Assembly (NCBI RefSeq): GCF_008635795.1
Contig: NZ_VWRQ01000003.1
Span: 1 to 64,000 of the forward strand
Length of the DNA stretch: 64,000 bases
Origin: Paenibacillus tepidiphilus
GTDB taxonomy: Bacteria; Bacillota; Bacilli; Paenibacillales; Paenibacillaceae
Reading direction: 5' to 3'
The notes below the pieces were generated by a model. That model saw only the letters and a program-made list of their open reading frames with translations, searched no databases and was not told the DNA's origin. This document shows, piece by piece, positions 37,027 to 45,691 of the stretch; position 1 is the first letter of the stretch, and each line of letters starts with the position of its first letter. The position numbers and the translations under genes were made by a program.

Positions 37027-38933
37027 ATCGAGTAGGAGGCTGCTCATTACCTGAGCAGCCGACCTCTCACACCACCGTACGTACCGTTCGGTATACGGCG
37101 GTTCAACCGCTTGAGTGCTTACGTAATTGCTCGTACTGTGCCGGGAAGTCATAATACCCGGCCTGTGCGAGCTTTTCGTTTGTTATGGAACGGGACAACA
37201 CCGGACTTCCAGCCACTCGCCAGTAGCCCAGGCGGGTATTCCCCCATTGGTAGGCTTGCCACTCCGGTATTCCCAGTTTACACAGGTTTTGTACCTTTGT
37301 TTTCGGCTTCTTCCATTGTTTCCAGATGTACATTCGCAGCCTTCTACGCAGCCATTCGCTCCAGCTTTGCAGGATTCGTTTTATATCGGCTACGTAGAAG
37401 TAGCCGATCCAGCCGCGAATGTAGACTTTCACCTTCTCCATCACTTGCCTGACATTCCTACCCTGACTACGGCTCGTCAGTGCTTTCAACTTCTTCTTTG
37501 CTTTGGCTAGAGTTTGACCATGGGCGCGAATATATATCCCATTCCTGTTCTTGCCCAGGGCAAAGCCGAGAAACTTGAAATGCTTTCGGGCCACTACGCT
37601 CACGACCTTACTCTTCTGCGTGTTCATCTGGAGTCTTAACGTGTTCTCCAGGTATTTCCGGCAGGATTCCAAGAGCCGCGTGGCTGCCCGTTTGCTTTTC
37701 GCTAGCACCGCGATGTCATCTGCATACCGAATCACGTTCACTCCACGGCTGCTCATTTCCTGGTCGAACTCGTTTAGGTAAACATTCGCCAGTAGTGGAG
37801 ATAGGGGGCCTCCTTGCGGGGAACCTTCCTCCGTTTTGCAGTGCATTCCGTTCTCCATAACCCCACTCTTCAGATATTTCTTAATTAGGTCGGTTACACG
37901 GTGATCCCGGATTTGCTTGCGTAGCAGATTCATCAGCAACTCATGGTTCAGGGTGTCGAAGTATTTGGAGAGGTCGATTTCTACGGCGTGGCTATATCCT
38001 TGCTGTGCGTAATCTTTCACCTTGCGGATGGCTTGCTGCGCACTCCGCCCGGGGCGGTAGCCGTAGCTTCCGTCTGCGAAAAGCGGCTCAAACAAGGGCT
38101 GTAGCTGCTGGGAGATTGCTTGTTGAATCACTCGGTCAATGACCGTAGGGATGCCAAGCTTTCGCACTCCGCTTCCATCTGGTTTGGGAATTTCTTTGCG
38201 CCGTACCGGGCTAGGCTTGTATCGGCCTTCCCGGATACTTTGCAGTAATTCGTCCTTATGTTCCTGCAGCCAGGGCAGCGCATCTTCGACGGTCATTCCG
38301 TCGATTCCTGGCGCGCCATGGTTGCGTTTGACCTGCTTGTAGGCTTTATTCAGATTGTCTCTGTCCAGAATCTGCTCAAGCAGGTCCGTTGCACCGCCTC
38401 TTTCTCTACGTTCCCGAACGCCGGCACTCCGCGCTCCCGCATACTCTTCGCATTCCATACTATCCCTTTGCGGGCAGCCCTTTCGGTATTCTGCTTTCAT
38501 CGTGCCGACTCTCCTTCCGGTCTGTACTCAAGACTTACGATTGTTCGGCCCTTCCCGCGAAAAAAAAAAACTTCCCGATACTATGGCCTCTGCTGACTTC
38601 TCACAGCAAGCTTTACTCCGTCTTTCGGATTTTTTTTTTTTTTTCCTACCGGACGTCTGTGAGACCTCCCCGGGTAAGAGCGATAACCTTCCCCTCATCT
38701 ATCTGCCACATTTACACCCTGAGATTCGGGCAGTATTGGACTTTGCTTTGATGTGCAAGCTCGTCCGTCCCAGCATGCCTTCTATGTGATTTCTGTTCGT
38801 CAGACCGAGGGTTTGCCTCCGGCTTCCTTCAGATTCCGCCTCACGGCGGACACCCTTGCCTTCAGCTAACAGTTCCTACTGCCAAGCCTGTAGCGGACTT
38901 TCACCGCCAAGTTATCGCCCATGCCGGGCGCAC
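37027..38933 (-). mobile_element. group II intron, bacterial class C (IIC)
   Basis: A complete intron of about 1.9 kb. The 5' end reads GTGCGCCCGGCATGGG on the minus strand (GTGTG two bases earlier is also possible). The maturase ORF lies in domain IV. Domain V is at about 37072-37107 (CCGCCGTA...TACGGTGG around a GAAC tetraloop) and domain VI at 37038-37060 (GGCTGCTCA/TGAGCAGCC). The 3' end is CTACTCGAT near 37027. It lies 2 nt after the T tract of the pfkA terminator, in the pfkA direction, exactly the target habit of class C introns. Confidence 0.9.
37103..38500 (-). CDS. ltrA: group II intron reverse transcriptase/maturase
   Basis: This 465-aa intron-encoded protein has RT domains from about residue 40 (NLNKAYKQVKRNHGAPGIDGMTVED), the EIDLSKYFDTLNH palm motif, QGGPLSPLLANVYLNEFD, and the catalytic YADD at about 259-262. 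The maturase (X/GIIM) domain covers about 340-445 (GWIGYFYVADIKRILQSWSEWLRRRLRMYIWKQWK). No HNH endonuclease follows, as expected for class C. The ORF looks intact, so the element may be mobile. The ATG at 38500 has GGAAGGAG upstream. The stop overlaps the edge of domain V. Confidence 0.95.
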   Translation of the reverse strand: MKAEYRKGCPQRDSMECEEYAGARSAGVRERRERGGATDLLEQILDRDNLNKAYKQVKRNHGAPGIDGMTVEDALPWLQEHKDELLQSIREGRYKPSPVRRKEIPKPDGSGVRKLGIPTVIDRVIQQAISQQLQPLFEPLFADGSYGYRPGRSAQQAIRKVKDYAQQGYSHAVEIDLSKYFDTLNHELLMNLLRKQIRDHRVTDLIKKYLKSGVMENGMHCKTEEGSPQGGPLSPLLANVYLNEFDQEMSSRGVNVIRYADDIAVLAKSKRAATRLLESCRKYLENTLRLQMNTQKSKVVSVVARKHFKFLGFALGKNRNGIYIRAHGQTLAKAKKKLKALTSRSQGRNVRQVMEKVKVYIRGWIGYFYVADIKRILQSWSEWLRRRLRMYIWKQWKKPKTKVQNLCKLGIPEWQAYQWGNTRLGYWRVAGSPVLSRSITNEKLAQAGYYDFPAQYEQLRKHSSG

Positions 38934-38935
38934 AC

Positions 38936-38970
38936 AAAAAGAGGAACGGCCGCGTAAACGGCCGTTCCTC
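38936..38970 (-). terminator. pfkA terminator, intron target
   Basis: On the minus strand GAGGAACGGCC pairs with GGCCGTTCCTC, followed by TTTTT and then GT at the intron boundary. Eleven paired bases make it very stable. It is the insertion site of the group IIC intron. Confidence 0.92.
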
Positions 38971-38994
38971 TTTTGGGTCATGGGCTGTCTCGTC

Positions 38995-39966
38995 TTATTG
39001 GGAAAGACGGGAAGCCAGCTCATACAATTCGGTGTCGAAATCCTTCTTCGTATTCACAACGGTATCAATATCGGTAAGCGTCAATTCACCTTTAATAATG
39101 CCGCAAGCTTTATCGGATTCGCCGGCGATCAGACTGCGCACGGCAAAGTCGCCCAGACGGCTGGCCAGGTTGCGGTCAGCCGGAGTCGGCGTGCCGCCGC
39201 GCTGGATATGCCCCAGAACCGTTACACGGGCGTCCAGAGAGGAATGCCGGTCTTTCAGGGCTTGAGCCACATCTTCGCCCTTGCCAACGCCTTCAGCAAC
39301 GATAACGATACTGTGGCGTTTGCCTCTGGTAAAGTTGTCTTTCATGCGGTCTGCCACTTCGTTCAGATCGTACGGCATTTCCGGTACAAGAATCGTCTCC
39401 GCACCGGATGCCAATCCGGCGTGCAGAGCGATATCTCCGCAGTGACGGCCCATAACTTCTACAATAGAAGAACGTTCATGGGAGGACATTGTATCGCGGA
39501 GCTTGTTCACCGCGTCCACTACCACGCCTACAGCCGTATCGAATCCGATGGTGTAGTCAGTAAAGGAGATGTCATTGTCAATCGTTCCCGGCAGCGCCAT
39601 TGTGTTGATTCCCAGCTTGCTCAGCTTATTGGCGCCTTTATAGGAACCGTCGCCGCCGATAACTACCAGGCCGTCAATTCCCAATTCGTTCAGAATATCC
39701 GCGCCCTTCTGCTGGCCTTCGGGCTTCACGAATTCCAGACAACGTGCGGATTGCAGAATCGTACCGCCGCGCTGGATAATGTCGCCGACACTGCGCAGGT
39801 CCATCGGGAAGATGTCCCGGTTCAGGAGCCCTTGATAGCCGCGTTGAATGCCGAAAACTTCAATGCCGTAATAGAGCGCACTGCGCACAACTGCGCGGAC
39901 AGCGGCGTTCATGCCCTGCGAATCTCCTCCGCTGGTCAGTACTGCGATTTTTTTTACATTTGACAT
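38995..39966 (-). CDS. pfkA: ATP-dependent 6-phosphofructokinase
   Basis: This 323-aa glycolytic enzyme phosphorylates fructose 6-phosphate. The ATP site IAVLTSGGDSQGMNAAVR has SQG where many PFKs have APG or SPG. GGDGSY, the catalytic PGTIDND (D of TIDND) and EVMGRHCGDIALHAGLASGAE follow, and GHIQRGGTPTPADR closes the effector/substrate site. Length matches the tetrameric bacterial enzyme. In many Bacillales pfkA is followed by pyk. Here the next element downstream is the terminator and a group II intron, so pyk is not cotranscribed. The start at 39966 has AAGGAGGAAC upstream. Confidence 0.95.
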   Translation of the reverse strand: MSNVKKIAVLTSGGDSQGMNAAVRAVVRSALYYGIEVFGIQRGYQGLLNRDIFPMDLRSVGDIIQRGGTILQSARCLEFVKPEGQQKGADILNELGIDGLVVIGGDGSYKGANKLSKLGINTMALPGTIDNDISFTDYTIGFDTAVGVVVDAVNKLRDTMSSHERSSIVEVMGRHCGDIALHAGLASGAETILVPEMPYDLNEVADRMKDNFTRGKRHSIVIVAEGVGKGEDVAQALKDRHSSLDARVTVLGHIQRGGTPTPADRNLASRLGDFAVRSLIAGESDKACGIIKGELTLTDIDTVVNTKKDFDTELYELASRLSQ

Positions 39967-40031
39967 CTTGTAAGTTCCTCCTTAAATTGCATCAGGAGCC
40001 GCAATCCATCCGGAATGTTGCTCCGCAGCAT

Positions 40032-41129
40032 CTAATACATGTGCTTGCGGATCCACCGGCTGTTCACGAAGAAGAACAGCCGTGTCAGCGGGCTTCTTCT
40101 CATCAGCCTTTTGGATACCGAGCGAACCTCCTGCTGTTCGCTGACTTTCGGATCGGATAAATAAAGTGCCAGCAGGCCCTCGATAACCATACGGTGCATG
40201 GAGGTCTCGGGCAATCCCCTGACATCCTCGCGGGCCCATTCCACAATAGAAGCAATCCGGCTGAGCATGGTATCCGTATCGTCATAATAATTGCAGAAAT
40301 TGAGGTCACCCCCGGCACGGTCTTCATCCTGGTCAATCAGATAATCCAGCATAATATGCAGTCCGCAGACATGCGGAAAGTATGCCGCACGGATCGAAGC
40401 CGCTTTCGATTCGGTAAGTACGGGGTCGCAGGCAGACAGAAAGAGCATGAATATGCCCAGGGTAGAGCCGGTCGCAGCCGCAAATTCGTTCCAGTGCAAA
40501 TGCGGAGCGCGTCCTCCCTCCACTGCCCACCATTCCTGCAAGGCCGATTCCCGAAGCTCAGGGCGGATATGCTTATACACCTGCAGATCCGTATACAGCA
40601 CAGCCAACTGGCGAATCTCCGCGGCAGCCGCGGTATATCCCGGCAGAAGCGCCGTCATTTCCTGGCATGTGCGGACCAGCTTCAGCAGATATCCGCCGTC
40701 ATTCTGCTCACTGCGCAGCGCATAGTAGTTCACCGGTTCGGCGCCTGGGGTGATCGCATCAAGCATCGACTGATGCAGCAGCCGGAAGTCGGCCGGATCA
40801 AGCGATGTGCTGCGGTCGCACAGGTTGTCCAAATAATCGCTGATCGTTTGATAGGCGACAATTAGCGGAATCAGTATATGTCTCATCGACAAATTCCCGG
40901 CGGCATAAATCCCTCCGCCCTCGCAGTGAAATTGCTTGGTTTCAATGCTGGCAAGCGCCTGTCTCCGCAGCTCGGGATCGGGTATCCCTTCCGCTTCGGT
41001 GCGCCACATGCCAAGACATTCCCTCACTTCCGGCAGCACGTACTTATAGACCCTGTTCATCAGCCCGATGGGGCCGCGCGGGCTTAAATAACGGCCTTGC
41101 TCCAATCCACTCAATGACTGTGCCTCCAC
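40032..41129 (-). CDS. ytpB: tetraprenyl-beta-curcumene synthase family (YtpB/DUF2600)
   Basis: This 365-aa large-terpene cyclase type matches B. subtilis YtpB, which cyclises C35 polyprenyl diphosphate to tetraprenyl-beta-curcumene, a precursor of sporulene-type C35 terpenoids found in spores. The conserved acid-rich motifs DYLIDQDEDRAGG and NFCNYYDD probably bind Mg-diphosphate. The start is GTG 41129, 8 nt after TAAGGAG. An internal ATG 23 codons later (MNRVYKYVLPEVRE) also aligns with family starts. It is 65 bp upstream of pfkA on the same strand but has its own promoter; cotranscription is possible. Confidence 0.9.
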   Translation of the reverse strand: MEAQSLSGLEQGRYLSPRGPIGLMNRVYKYVLPEVRECLGMWRTEAEGIPDPELRRQALASIETKQFHCEGGGIYAAGNLSMRHILIPLIVAYQTISDYLDNLCDRSTSLDPADFRLLHQSMLDAITPGAEPVNYYALRSEQNDGGYLLKLVRTCQEMTALLPGYTAAAAEIRQLAVLYTDLQVYKHIRPELRESALQEWWAVEGGRAPHLHWNEFAAATGSTLGIFMLFLSACDPVLTESKAASIRAAYFPHVCGLHIMLDYLIDQDEDRAGGDLNFCNYYDDTDTMLSRIASIVEWAREDVRGLPETSMHRMVIEGLLALYLSDPKVSEQQEVRSVSKRLMRRSPLTRLFFFVNSRWIRKHMY

Positions 41130-41159
41130 ATTGTTGTCTCCTTATCCAAATCATCACTT

Positions 41160-41188
41160 ATTATAATATCATCCCTTTGTTTCTACAA
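41160..41188 (-). promoter_or_regulatory. SigA-type promoter of ytpB
   Basis: On the minus strand TTGTAG (41188-41183) and TATAAT (41165-41160) are 17 bp apart. Confidence 0.7.
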
Positions 41189-41287
41189 ACAATAAAATCA
41201 CTTGCGAAAACGCATGAAAGATTCTGAAATATTTTTAAATCGCCAAAAAATATCTTAAATTTAACAAACATCACGACTTTGGATTAT

Positions 41288-41295
41288 GCTATACT
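41288..41295 (+). promoter_or_regulatory. extended -10 promoter of the MFS gene
   Basis: TGCTATACT, an extended -10 (hexamer 41290-41295), lies 33 bp before the MFS ATG. No good -35 is visible. Confidence 0.5.
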
Positions 41296-41327
41296 ATCCA
41301 TATTTCATAATCGGGGGAGTGCAACTC

Positions 41328-42641
41328 ATGGAATCAGGACGCGGCGGCCAGTACAGTGACCAGAACTGGCTGCGATCCTTTATGTTCACCGTCTTCGGCA
41401 CAAGTGTGCTGGCGGTCTCTTATTTTCCGCTTTTTTACAGCCATCTCGGCTTCAGCAGCACGCAAATCGGCATGCTGTATGCGGTAGGTCCGCTCATCTC
41501 CATTCTCTCCAATCTGTTCTGGAGTATGATGAGTGACCGGCTGGGAACCGTCAAGCGGATCATGGCCATTCTGCTTGCCGGACAGCTCGTCTCGTCCCTG
41601 CTGCTCTCCAGAAGCAGCAGCTTTTCGGAAGTTATGCTTATCATATCCTTCTTCTACTTCTTCTATTACCCGATATTTCCGCTCTCGGACACTATGGCGA
41701 TCAAAATTGCCGAGCGCCACAAGCGCAGCTTCATTTCTATCCGTGTCTTCGGATCTCTCGGCTACTCTTTCTTCGCTCTGACAATCGGTTATGTGCTGAG
41801 AGCATTGACTCCTTCCTGGAGCGTCACCCTCTGCATCATCATTATTGTCACTGCTCTGCTGCTGAGCATCGGACTGAAGGATGTGCCGCGCACTCCTGCT
41901 CCCAAGCGGACAAAGCCGGCAAACAGCGTTCCCAAAGCCAAGGGCGGAGGAATTACAGAGATCCTGCTGCAAAAGGAGGTGCTCTGGTTCTTCGCCTGCG
42001 TCTTCGTGCTTGCCATTGGCCACCGGATGAACGAAGCCTTCCTGACGATCAGCCTGAAGGAAATGCAGGCCGGCGACGAGGTTATCGGCTGGGCGCTGCT
42101 GGCCTCGGCACTAAGCGAAATCCCCGTGTTCTTCGCGCTCAGCAAATACGGGGAACGCTTCAAGGAGCTGCCGCTGCTGGCTTTTGCCGCATTGATGTAT
42201 GGCCTGCGTTTTCTGTTCATGTCTCTCTCGAACGAACCGCTCACAGTCGTGTTTATTCAGGCGCTGCATAGCATTTCCTTCGGCATCTTCTATGTAACGG
42301 CTGTCCGTTATATTACACGGATTATACCCGACCATCTCCGCGCGACAGGCATGGCGATCTTTACCGTGGTCTGGTCCAGCGCTTCCGGCCTCTTGAGCGG
42401 GACCTTCGGCGGCATGATTTATGAAGACGCCGGAAGAGTTGTCTTCTATATAACCGCAGCCCTCTGTTCCTTGCTTGCATTTATTGGATTTCTGGCCAAA
42501 CATCTTGCGGATATCGGCGGTATCTCACTCCGGCCCGGAGGCAGGAATAAAAGACGGGATACAGATAGCGTACCATTGCCGGAGCCGGCCGGGCAAGTTC
42601 CAGCCGCCGAGCTCGCCGCACCGAACGAAGCAGCGTTATGA
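41328..42641 (+). CDS. MFS transporter (LacY/nucleoside-symporter-like)
   Basis: This 437-aa protein has twelve membrane helices. It fits the MFS_1-like group: early FMFTVFGTSVLAVSYFPLFYSHLGFSSTQIGML, the loop motif SDRLGTVKRI after helix 2, and a long cytosolic loop (about 195-222) between the halves. The C-terminus is a hydrophilic 40-residue tail. The substrate is unknown; relatives carry sugars, nucleosides or drugs. The ATG at 41328 has GGGGGAG upstream; in-frame codons to 41286 lack a ribosome site. It is divergent from ytpB. Confidence 0.85.
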   Translation: MESGRGGQYSDQNWLRSFMFTVFGTSVLAVSYFPLFYSHLGFSSTQIGMLYAVGPLISILSNLFWSMMSDRLGTVKRIMAILLAGQLVSSLLLSRSSSFSEVMLIISFFYFFYYPIFPLSDTMAIKIAERHKRSFISIRVFGSLGYSFFALTIGYVLRALTPSWSVTLCIIIIVTALLLSIGLKDVPRTPAPKRTKPANSVPKAKGGGITEILLQKEVLWFFACVFVLAIGHRMNEAFLTISLKEMQAGDEVIGWALLASALSEIPVFFALSKYGERFKELPLLAFAALMYGLRFLFMSLSNEPLTVVFIQALHSISFGIFYVTAVRYITRIIPDHLRATGMAIFTVVWSSASGLLSGTFGGMIYEDAGRVVFYITAALCSLLAFIGFLAKHLADIGGISLRPGGRNKRRDTDSVPLPEPAGQVPAAELAAPNEAAL

Positions 42642-42646
42642 TTACG

Positions 42647-42685
42647 AGAACCTTGTGCCGCCCCCGGGCAGCCAGGGTTCTTTTT
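42647..42685 (+). terminator. intrinsic terminator of the MFS gene
   Basis: AGAACC and following bases pair with the facing GGTTCT across a GC-rich centre, then TTTT. Confidence 0.65.
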
Positions 42686-42702
42686 GTAGCAATACCATCA
42701 AA

Positions 42703-42740
42703 CGCAAAAAAACGTACAGTTTCCGAAGAAACTGTACGTT
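42703..42740 (-). terminator. intrinsic terminator of the cold shock gene
   Basis: AACGTACAGTTT (42711-42722) pairs perfectly over 12 bp with AAACTGTACGTT (42729-42740) around a CCGAAG loop. On the minus strand a T run follows. Confidence 0.9.
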
Positions 42741-42823
42741 CGTAGTTACTGTGTTCGTCACTCTTGCAAGTGCCTGACATATCAAATATATATGGCGGTC
42801 GGCCAATCGTGCCGGACCGTTTC

Positions 42824-43021
42824 TTATAATTTAACTACGTTAGCTGCTTGAGGACCGCGGTTGCCGTCAGTAATGTCGAACTCTACCGCTTGGCCTTCGT
42901 CCAAAGTCTTGAAGCCGTCGCCTTGGATTGCCGAGAAGTGAACGAATACATCTTCGCCGCCTTCTACTTGAAGGAAACCATAACCTTTTTCTGCATTAAA
43001 CCATTTTACTGTACCTTTCAA
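42824..43021 (-). CDS. cold shock protein (CspA/CspB family)
   Basis: This 65-aa OB-fold nucleic-acid chaperone melts RNA structure in the cold. RNP1 is KGYGFLQV and RNP2 is VFVHFSAI, with the usual aromatic surface (W8, F9, F17, F27, F29). The acidic loops and length match Bacillus CspB/CspD. The start is TTG 43021, 8 nt after AGGAGG, giving [17 protein letters not shown] palindrome lies in its short leader. Confidence 0.95.
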   Translation of the reverse strand: MKGTVKWFNAEKGYGFLQVEGGEDVFVHFSAIQGDGFKTLDEGQAVEFDITDGNRGPQAANVVKL

Positions 43022-43043
43022 ATGAACAACCTCCTAAAAATAG

Positions 43044-43057
43044 CGCCATATATGGCG
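43044..43057. promoter_or_regulatory. perfect 14-bp palindrome in the csp leader
   Basis: CGCCATATATGGCG lies about 10 nt downstream of the -10 box and about 10 nt before the AGGAGG site. It could be a repressor operator or a short RNA hairpin. Confidence 0.5.
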
Positions 43058-43066
43058 TATGCTTAC

Positions 43067-43095
43067 ATTATACCCCATCTTTTTCTGCAAAGCAA
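43067..43095 (-). promoter_or_regulatory. SigA-type promoter of csp
   Basis: On the minus strand TTGCTT (43095-43090) and TATAAT (43072-43067) are 17 bp apart. Confidence 0.7.
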
Positions 43096-43192
43096 TCCAT
43101 GATTTCCCTTTTGCCGTGAATTTATTTGCTTTTCACTTCCCGGGTGCGTTATCATTGACCCAAAAGCCAAAAATCGCCAGGGTGGTATGACT

Positions 43193-43426
43193 ATGATCAA
43201 GAAGCATGAAATATACAAAACCGACAATTGGAACATGATGACCGTTGAGGTGCAGGGTCGTTACATCATCCTTCGTGAAATCTCCGACCAGTGGGGCGAG
43301 GACACTCATACCTTCATGAGCCGTCCGGCCATGATGGCATGGGTGCACGGACGCTTCAATAAAGAAGCCTACAAGGATAATGAAGAGGAATACCACAAAA
43401 TCATCGAAGCATTCAAACAGGTCTGA
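43193..43426 (+). CDS. small hypothetical protein (about 77 aa)
   Basis: A soluble, acidic protein rich in aromatic residues and His (MIKKHEIYKTDNWNMMTVEV...). AGGGTGG lies 7 nt before ATG 43193; an in-frame ATG at 43187 has too short a spacing. No family is recognised. It is directly followed (5 bp) by the 56-aa membrane protein gene, so the two may form a small operon. Confidence 0.65.
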   Translation: MIKKHEIYKTDNWNMMTVEVQGRYIILREISDQWGEDTHTFMSRPAMMAWVHGRFNKEAYKDNEEEYHKIIEAFKQV

Positions 43427-43431
43427 GGCGG

Positions 43432-43602
43432 ATGGGTAACGATAATATCGCACTCTACGCCGTCGTTGTGCTCTGCCTGGGAGCAGTACTCGTGATGAGC
43501 AAGGACAAGCTTCCGCCGCGCTTCCGGCGCGGCATGGCTCTGTCCGCCGTCATTATGATTGCATTAGCCTTTGTCTTCATTATTTACAGTCTGCTGGCAT
43601 AA
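43432..43602 (+). CDS. 56-aa two-helix membrane protein
   Basis: ATG 43432 lies 5 bp after the preceding stop, with GAGGCGG before it. The peptide reads as two membrane helices (NIALYAVVVLCLGAVLVM and MALSAVIMIALAFVFIIYSL) joined by a basic loop SKDKLPPRFRRG. The basic loop predicts a hairpin with both ends outside. No family is recognised. The short spacing from GAGG to ATG is the main doubt. Confidence 0.6.
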   Translation: MGNDNIALYAVVVLCLGAVLVMSKDKLPPRFRRGMALSAVIMIALAFVFIIYSLLA

Positions 43603-43816
43603 CTTCTCCGGTTTCGGTCTAACGTTAATAATCAGGATTTGGCAGGGCATACTAAGCTGACCATTAATGATCCGGGAGGCTGCCGTCATGCCCTTTTCTT
43701 CCAAGTCTCTGCCGCTACTGCTGGCGCTGTGTCTGCTGCCGGGTGATCCTTCATCCGGCCTTGGCGCCGGCATACAGCATAAGACTACTACATCCCATCA
43801 TTCAAGGAGGATATCC

Positions 43817-45607
43817 ATGGAACAATTATTGAAGAGAAGCGAAGTACCCGCTGACCACCGCTGGAAGCTGGAAGATATGTTTGCCTCACAGGACGTATGG
43901 GATAAGGAATACTCCGAAGTCAAGGAGCTGATCAAGAAAGCAGCGGACTTCCAGGGCAAGCTGGATTCGCCTGAAGCGCTCAAGGCTTGCTTTGAGCTCG
44001 ATGACCGCCTGTCGCTCCTCACCGAACGTCTCTATGTCTATGCGCATATGCGCCAGGATGAAGACACCGCCGAGCCGGTCTATCAGGCGCTGACCCAGAA
44101 GGCCAAGAAGCTCAGTGTCGAGGCCGGAGAAGCTGTTTCTTTCGTCACACCGGAGATTTTGGCGCTGCCGGATGCTAAGCTTGACGAATTCATCGCCGAT
44201 CCGGCACTCTCCGCTTACACTTTCACGTTGACCGAAATGAAGCGCGAGAAGGCGCATGTCCTCTCCAAGACGGAAGAGGCGCTGCTCGCACAGGTCGGCA
44301 ACATCTCCCAGGCGCCGTCCAATATTTTCAGCATGCTCAATAATGCCGATCTCAAGTTCCCCAAGATCCGCAATGAGGAAGGCAAGGAAGTAGAGCTGAC
44401 ACACGGCAGTTATATTCAGTTCCTGGAAAGCCCGGACCGGGAGGTCCGCCAGAACGCCTTCAAAGCGGTCTACGAAACATATGCCAAGCAGAAGAACACC
44501 ATCGCAGCCACACTGAGCGCCAATGTGAACAAGAACGTATTTTACTCGCGTGTCCGCAAGTATCCGTCGGTGCTGGAAATGTCGCTGTATGGCGACAACA
44601 TTCCGAAGGAAGTCTACACCAATCTGATCGACACCGTCCATGAGAGCCTGCCGCTGATGCACCGCTATATGAAGCTGCGCCAGAAGCTGCTTAAGGTCGA
44701 TGAGCTACATATGTACGATTTATTCGCGCCGCTTGTGGATGAGTATAAGCTGGATATTACGTTCGAAGAAGCCAAGCAGATTACCAAAGAAGGTCTGAAG
44801 CCGCTGGGCGAAGATTACCTGAACGTGCTGCAGGAAGGCTATGACAACGGCTGGATCGATATTTACGAGAACCAGAATAAACGGACCGGCGCTTACAGCT
44901 GGGGCTCCTACGGCACCCATCCGTATGTGCTGCTCAACCACAATGACAACCTGAACAGCATGTTTACGCTGGCGCATGAGATGGGCCATGCTCTGCATTC
45001 CTATTATTCGGACAATGCACTCAGCTACCGCGATGCCCAATATACAATTTTCCTGGCAGAAGTTGCTTCTACGACGAATGAAGCGCTGCTGATGGATTAT
45101 CTCCTGAAGAAATCAACCGATCCAAAGGAAAAAATGTATCTGCTGACCTACTATGCCGACCAGTTCCGTACCACTGTGTTCCGGCAGACGATGTTCGCCG
45201 AATTCGAGAAGATTATCCACCAGCGCGCCGAGGACGGCGAATCGCTGACCCCGCAGGACCTGTCCAAGATTTACTACGATCTGAACGTGAAGTATTACGG
45301 TAAGGATATGGTCGTAGATAAAGATATCGAAATGGAATGGGCGCGCATTCCGCATTTCTATAACAGCTTCTATGTATACAAATACGCGACCGGTTTCTCG
45401 GCGGCCACCAGCTTCTCCAAACAGATTCTGGAGGAAGGCAAGCCGGCGGTCGATCGTTACCTTGGCTTCCTGAAGAGCGGCGGCAGCGATTATTCCATCA
45501 ACATTCTGGCCAAAGCCGGTGTCGATATGTCTTCGCCGGAGCCGATCCGCGAAGCGATGAGCGTGTTCGAAAGCGTCATTGCGCAGATGGAAGAGCTGAC
45601 CCGATAA
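43817..45607 (+). CDS. pepF: oligoendopeptidase F
   Basis: This 596-aa M3B zinc peptidase cleaves peptides of about 7-17 residues. The active site is TLAHEMGHALHSYYSDN (HExxH, with the third ligand in FLAEVASTTNE). The N-terminal helical region (PADHRWKLEDMF...) is the family signature. ATG 43817 has an ideal AAGGAGG. The frame stays open upstream to a second start, ATG 43688, which has its own GGGAGG 8 nt before it and would prepend about 43 residues beginning MPFSSKSLPLLLALCLLPG, a signal-like stretch. Confidence 0.93.
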   Translation: MEQLLKRSEVPADHRWKLEDMFASQDVWDKEYSEVKELIKKAADFQGKLDSPEALKACFELDDRLSLLTERLYVYAHMRQDEDTAEPVYQALTQKAKKLSVEAGEAVSFVTPEILALPDAKLDEFIADPALSAYTFTLTEMKREKAHVLSKTEEALLAQVGNISQAPSNIFSMLNNADLKFPKIRNEEGKEVELTHGSYIQFLESPDREVRQNAFKAVYETYAKQKNTIAATLSANVNKNVFYSRVRKYPSVLEMSLYGDNIPKEVYTNLIDTVHESLPLMHRYMKLRQKLLKVDELHMYDLFAPLVDEYKLDITFEEAKQITKEGLKPLGEDYLNVLQEGYDNGWIDIYENQNKRTGAYSWGSYGTHPYVLLNHNDNLNSMFTLAHEMGHALHSYYSDNALSYRDAQYTIFLAEVASTTNEALLMDYLLKKSTDPKEKMYLLTYYADQFRTTVFRQTMFAEFEKIIHQRAEDGESLTPQDLSKIYYDLNVKYYGKDMVVDKDIEMEWARIPHFYNSFYVYKYATGFSAATSFSKQILEEGKPAVDRYLGFLKSGGSDYSINILAKAGVDMSSPEPIREAMSVFESVIAQMEELTR

Positions 45608-45630
45608 GCAGGACCGTCTAGTATTGATTG

Positions 45631-45657
45631 ATCCCTTGCCCTTGGCGGCAAGGGATT
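45631..45657 (+). terminator. intrinsic terminator of pepF
   Basis: ATCCCTTGCC pairs with GGCAAGGGAT around a short loop, followed by TTAT; the T tract is weak. Confidence 0.6.
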
Positions 45658-45691
45658 TATATTGTCACACGTTCCTGAGGAGGAGATTGTT

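Noticed and set aside
37103..38500. Possible retron or diversity-generating element for the reverse transcriptase
   Set aside because: The maturase domain, intron 5' GTGCG, domains V/VI and terminator target identify a group II intron.
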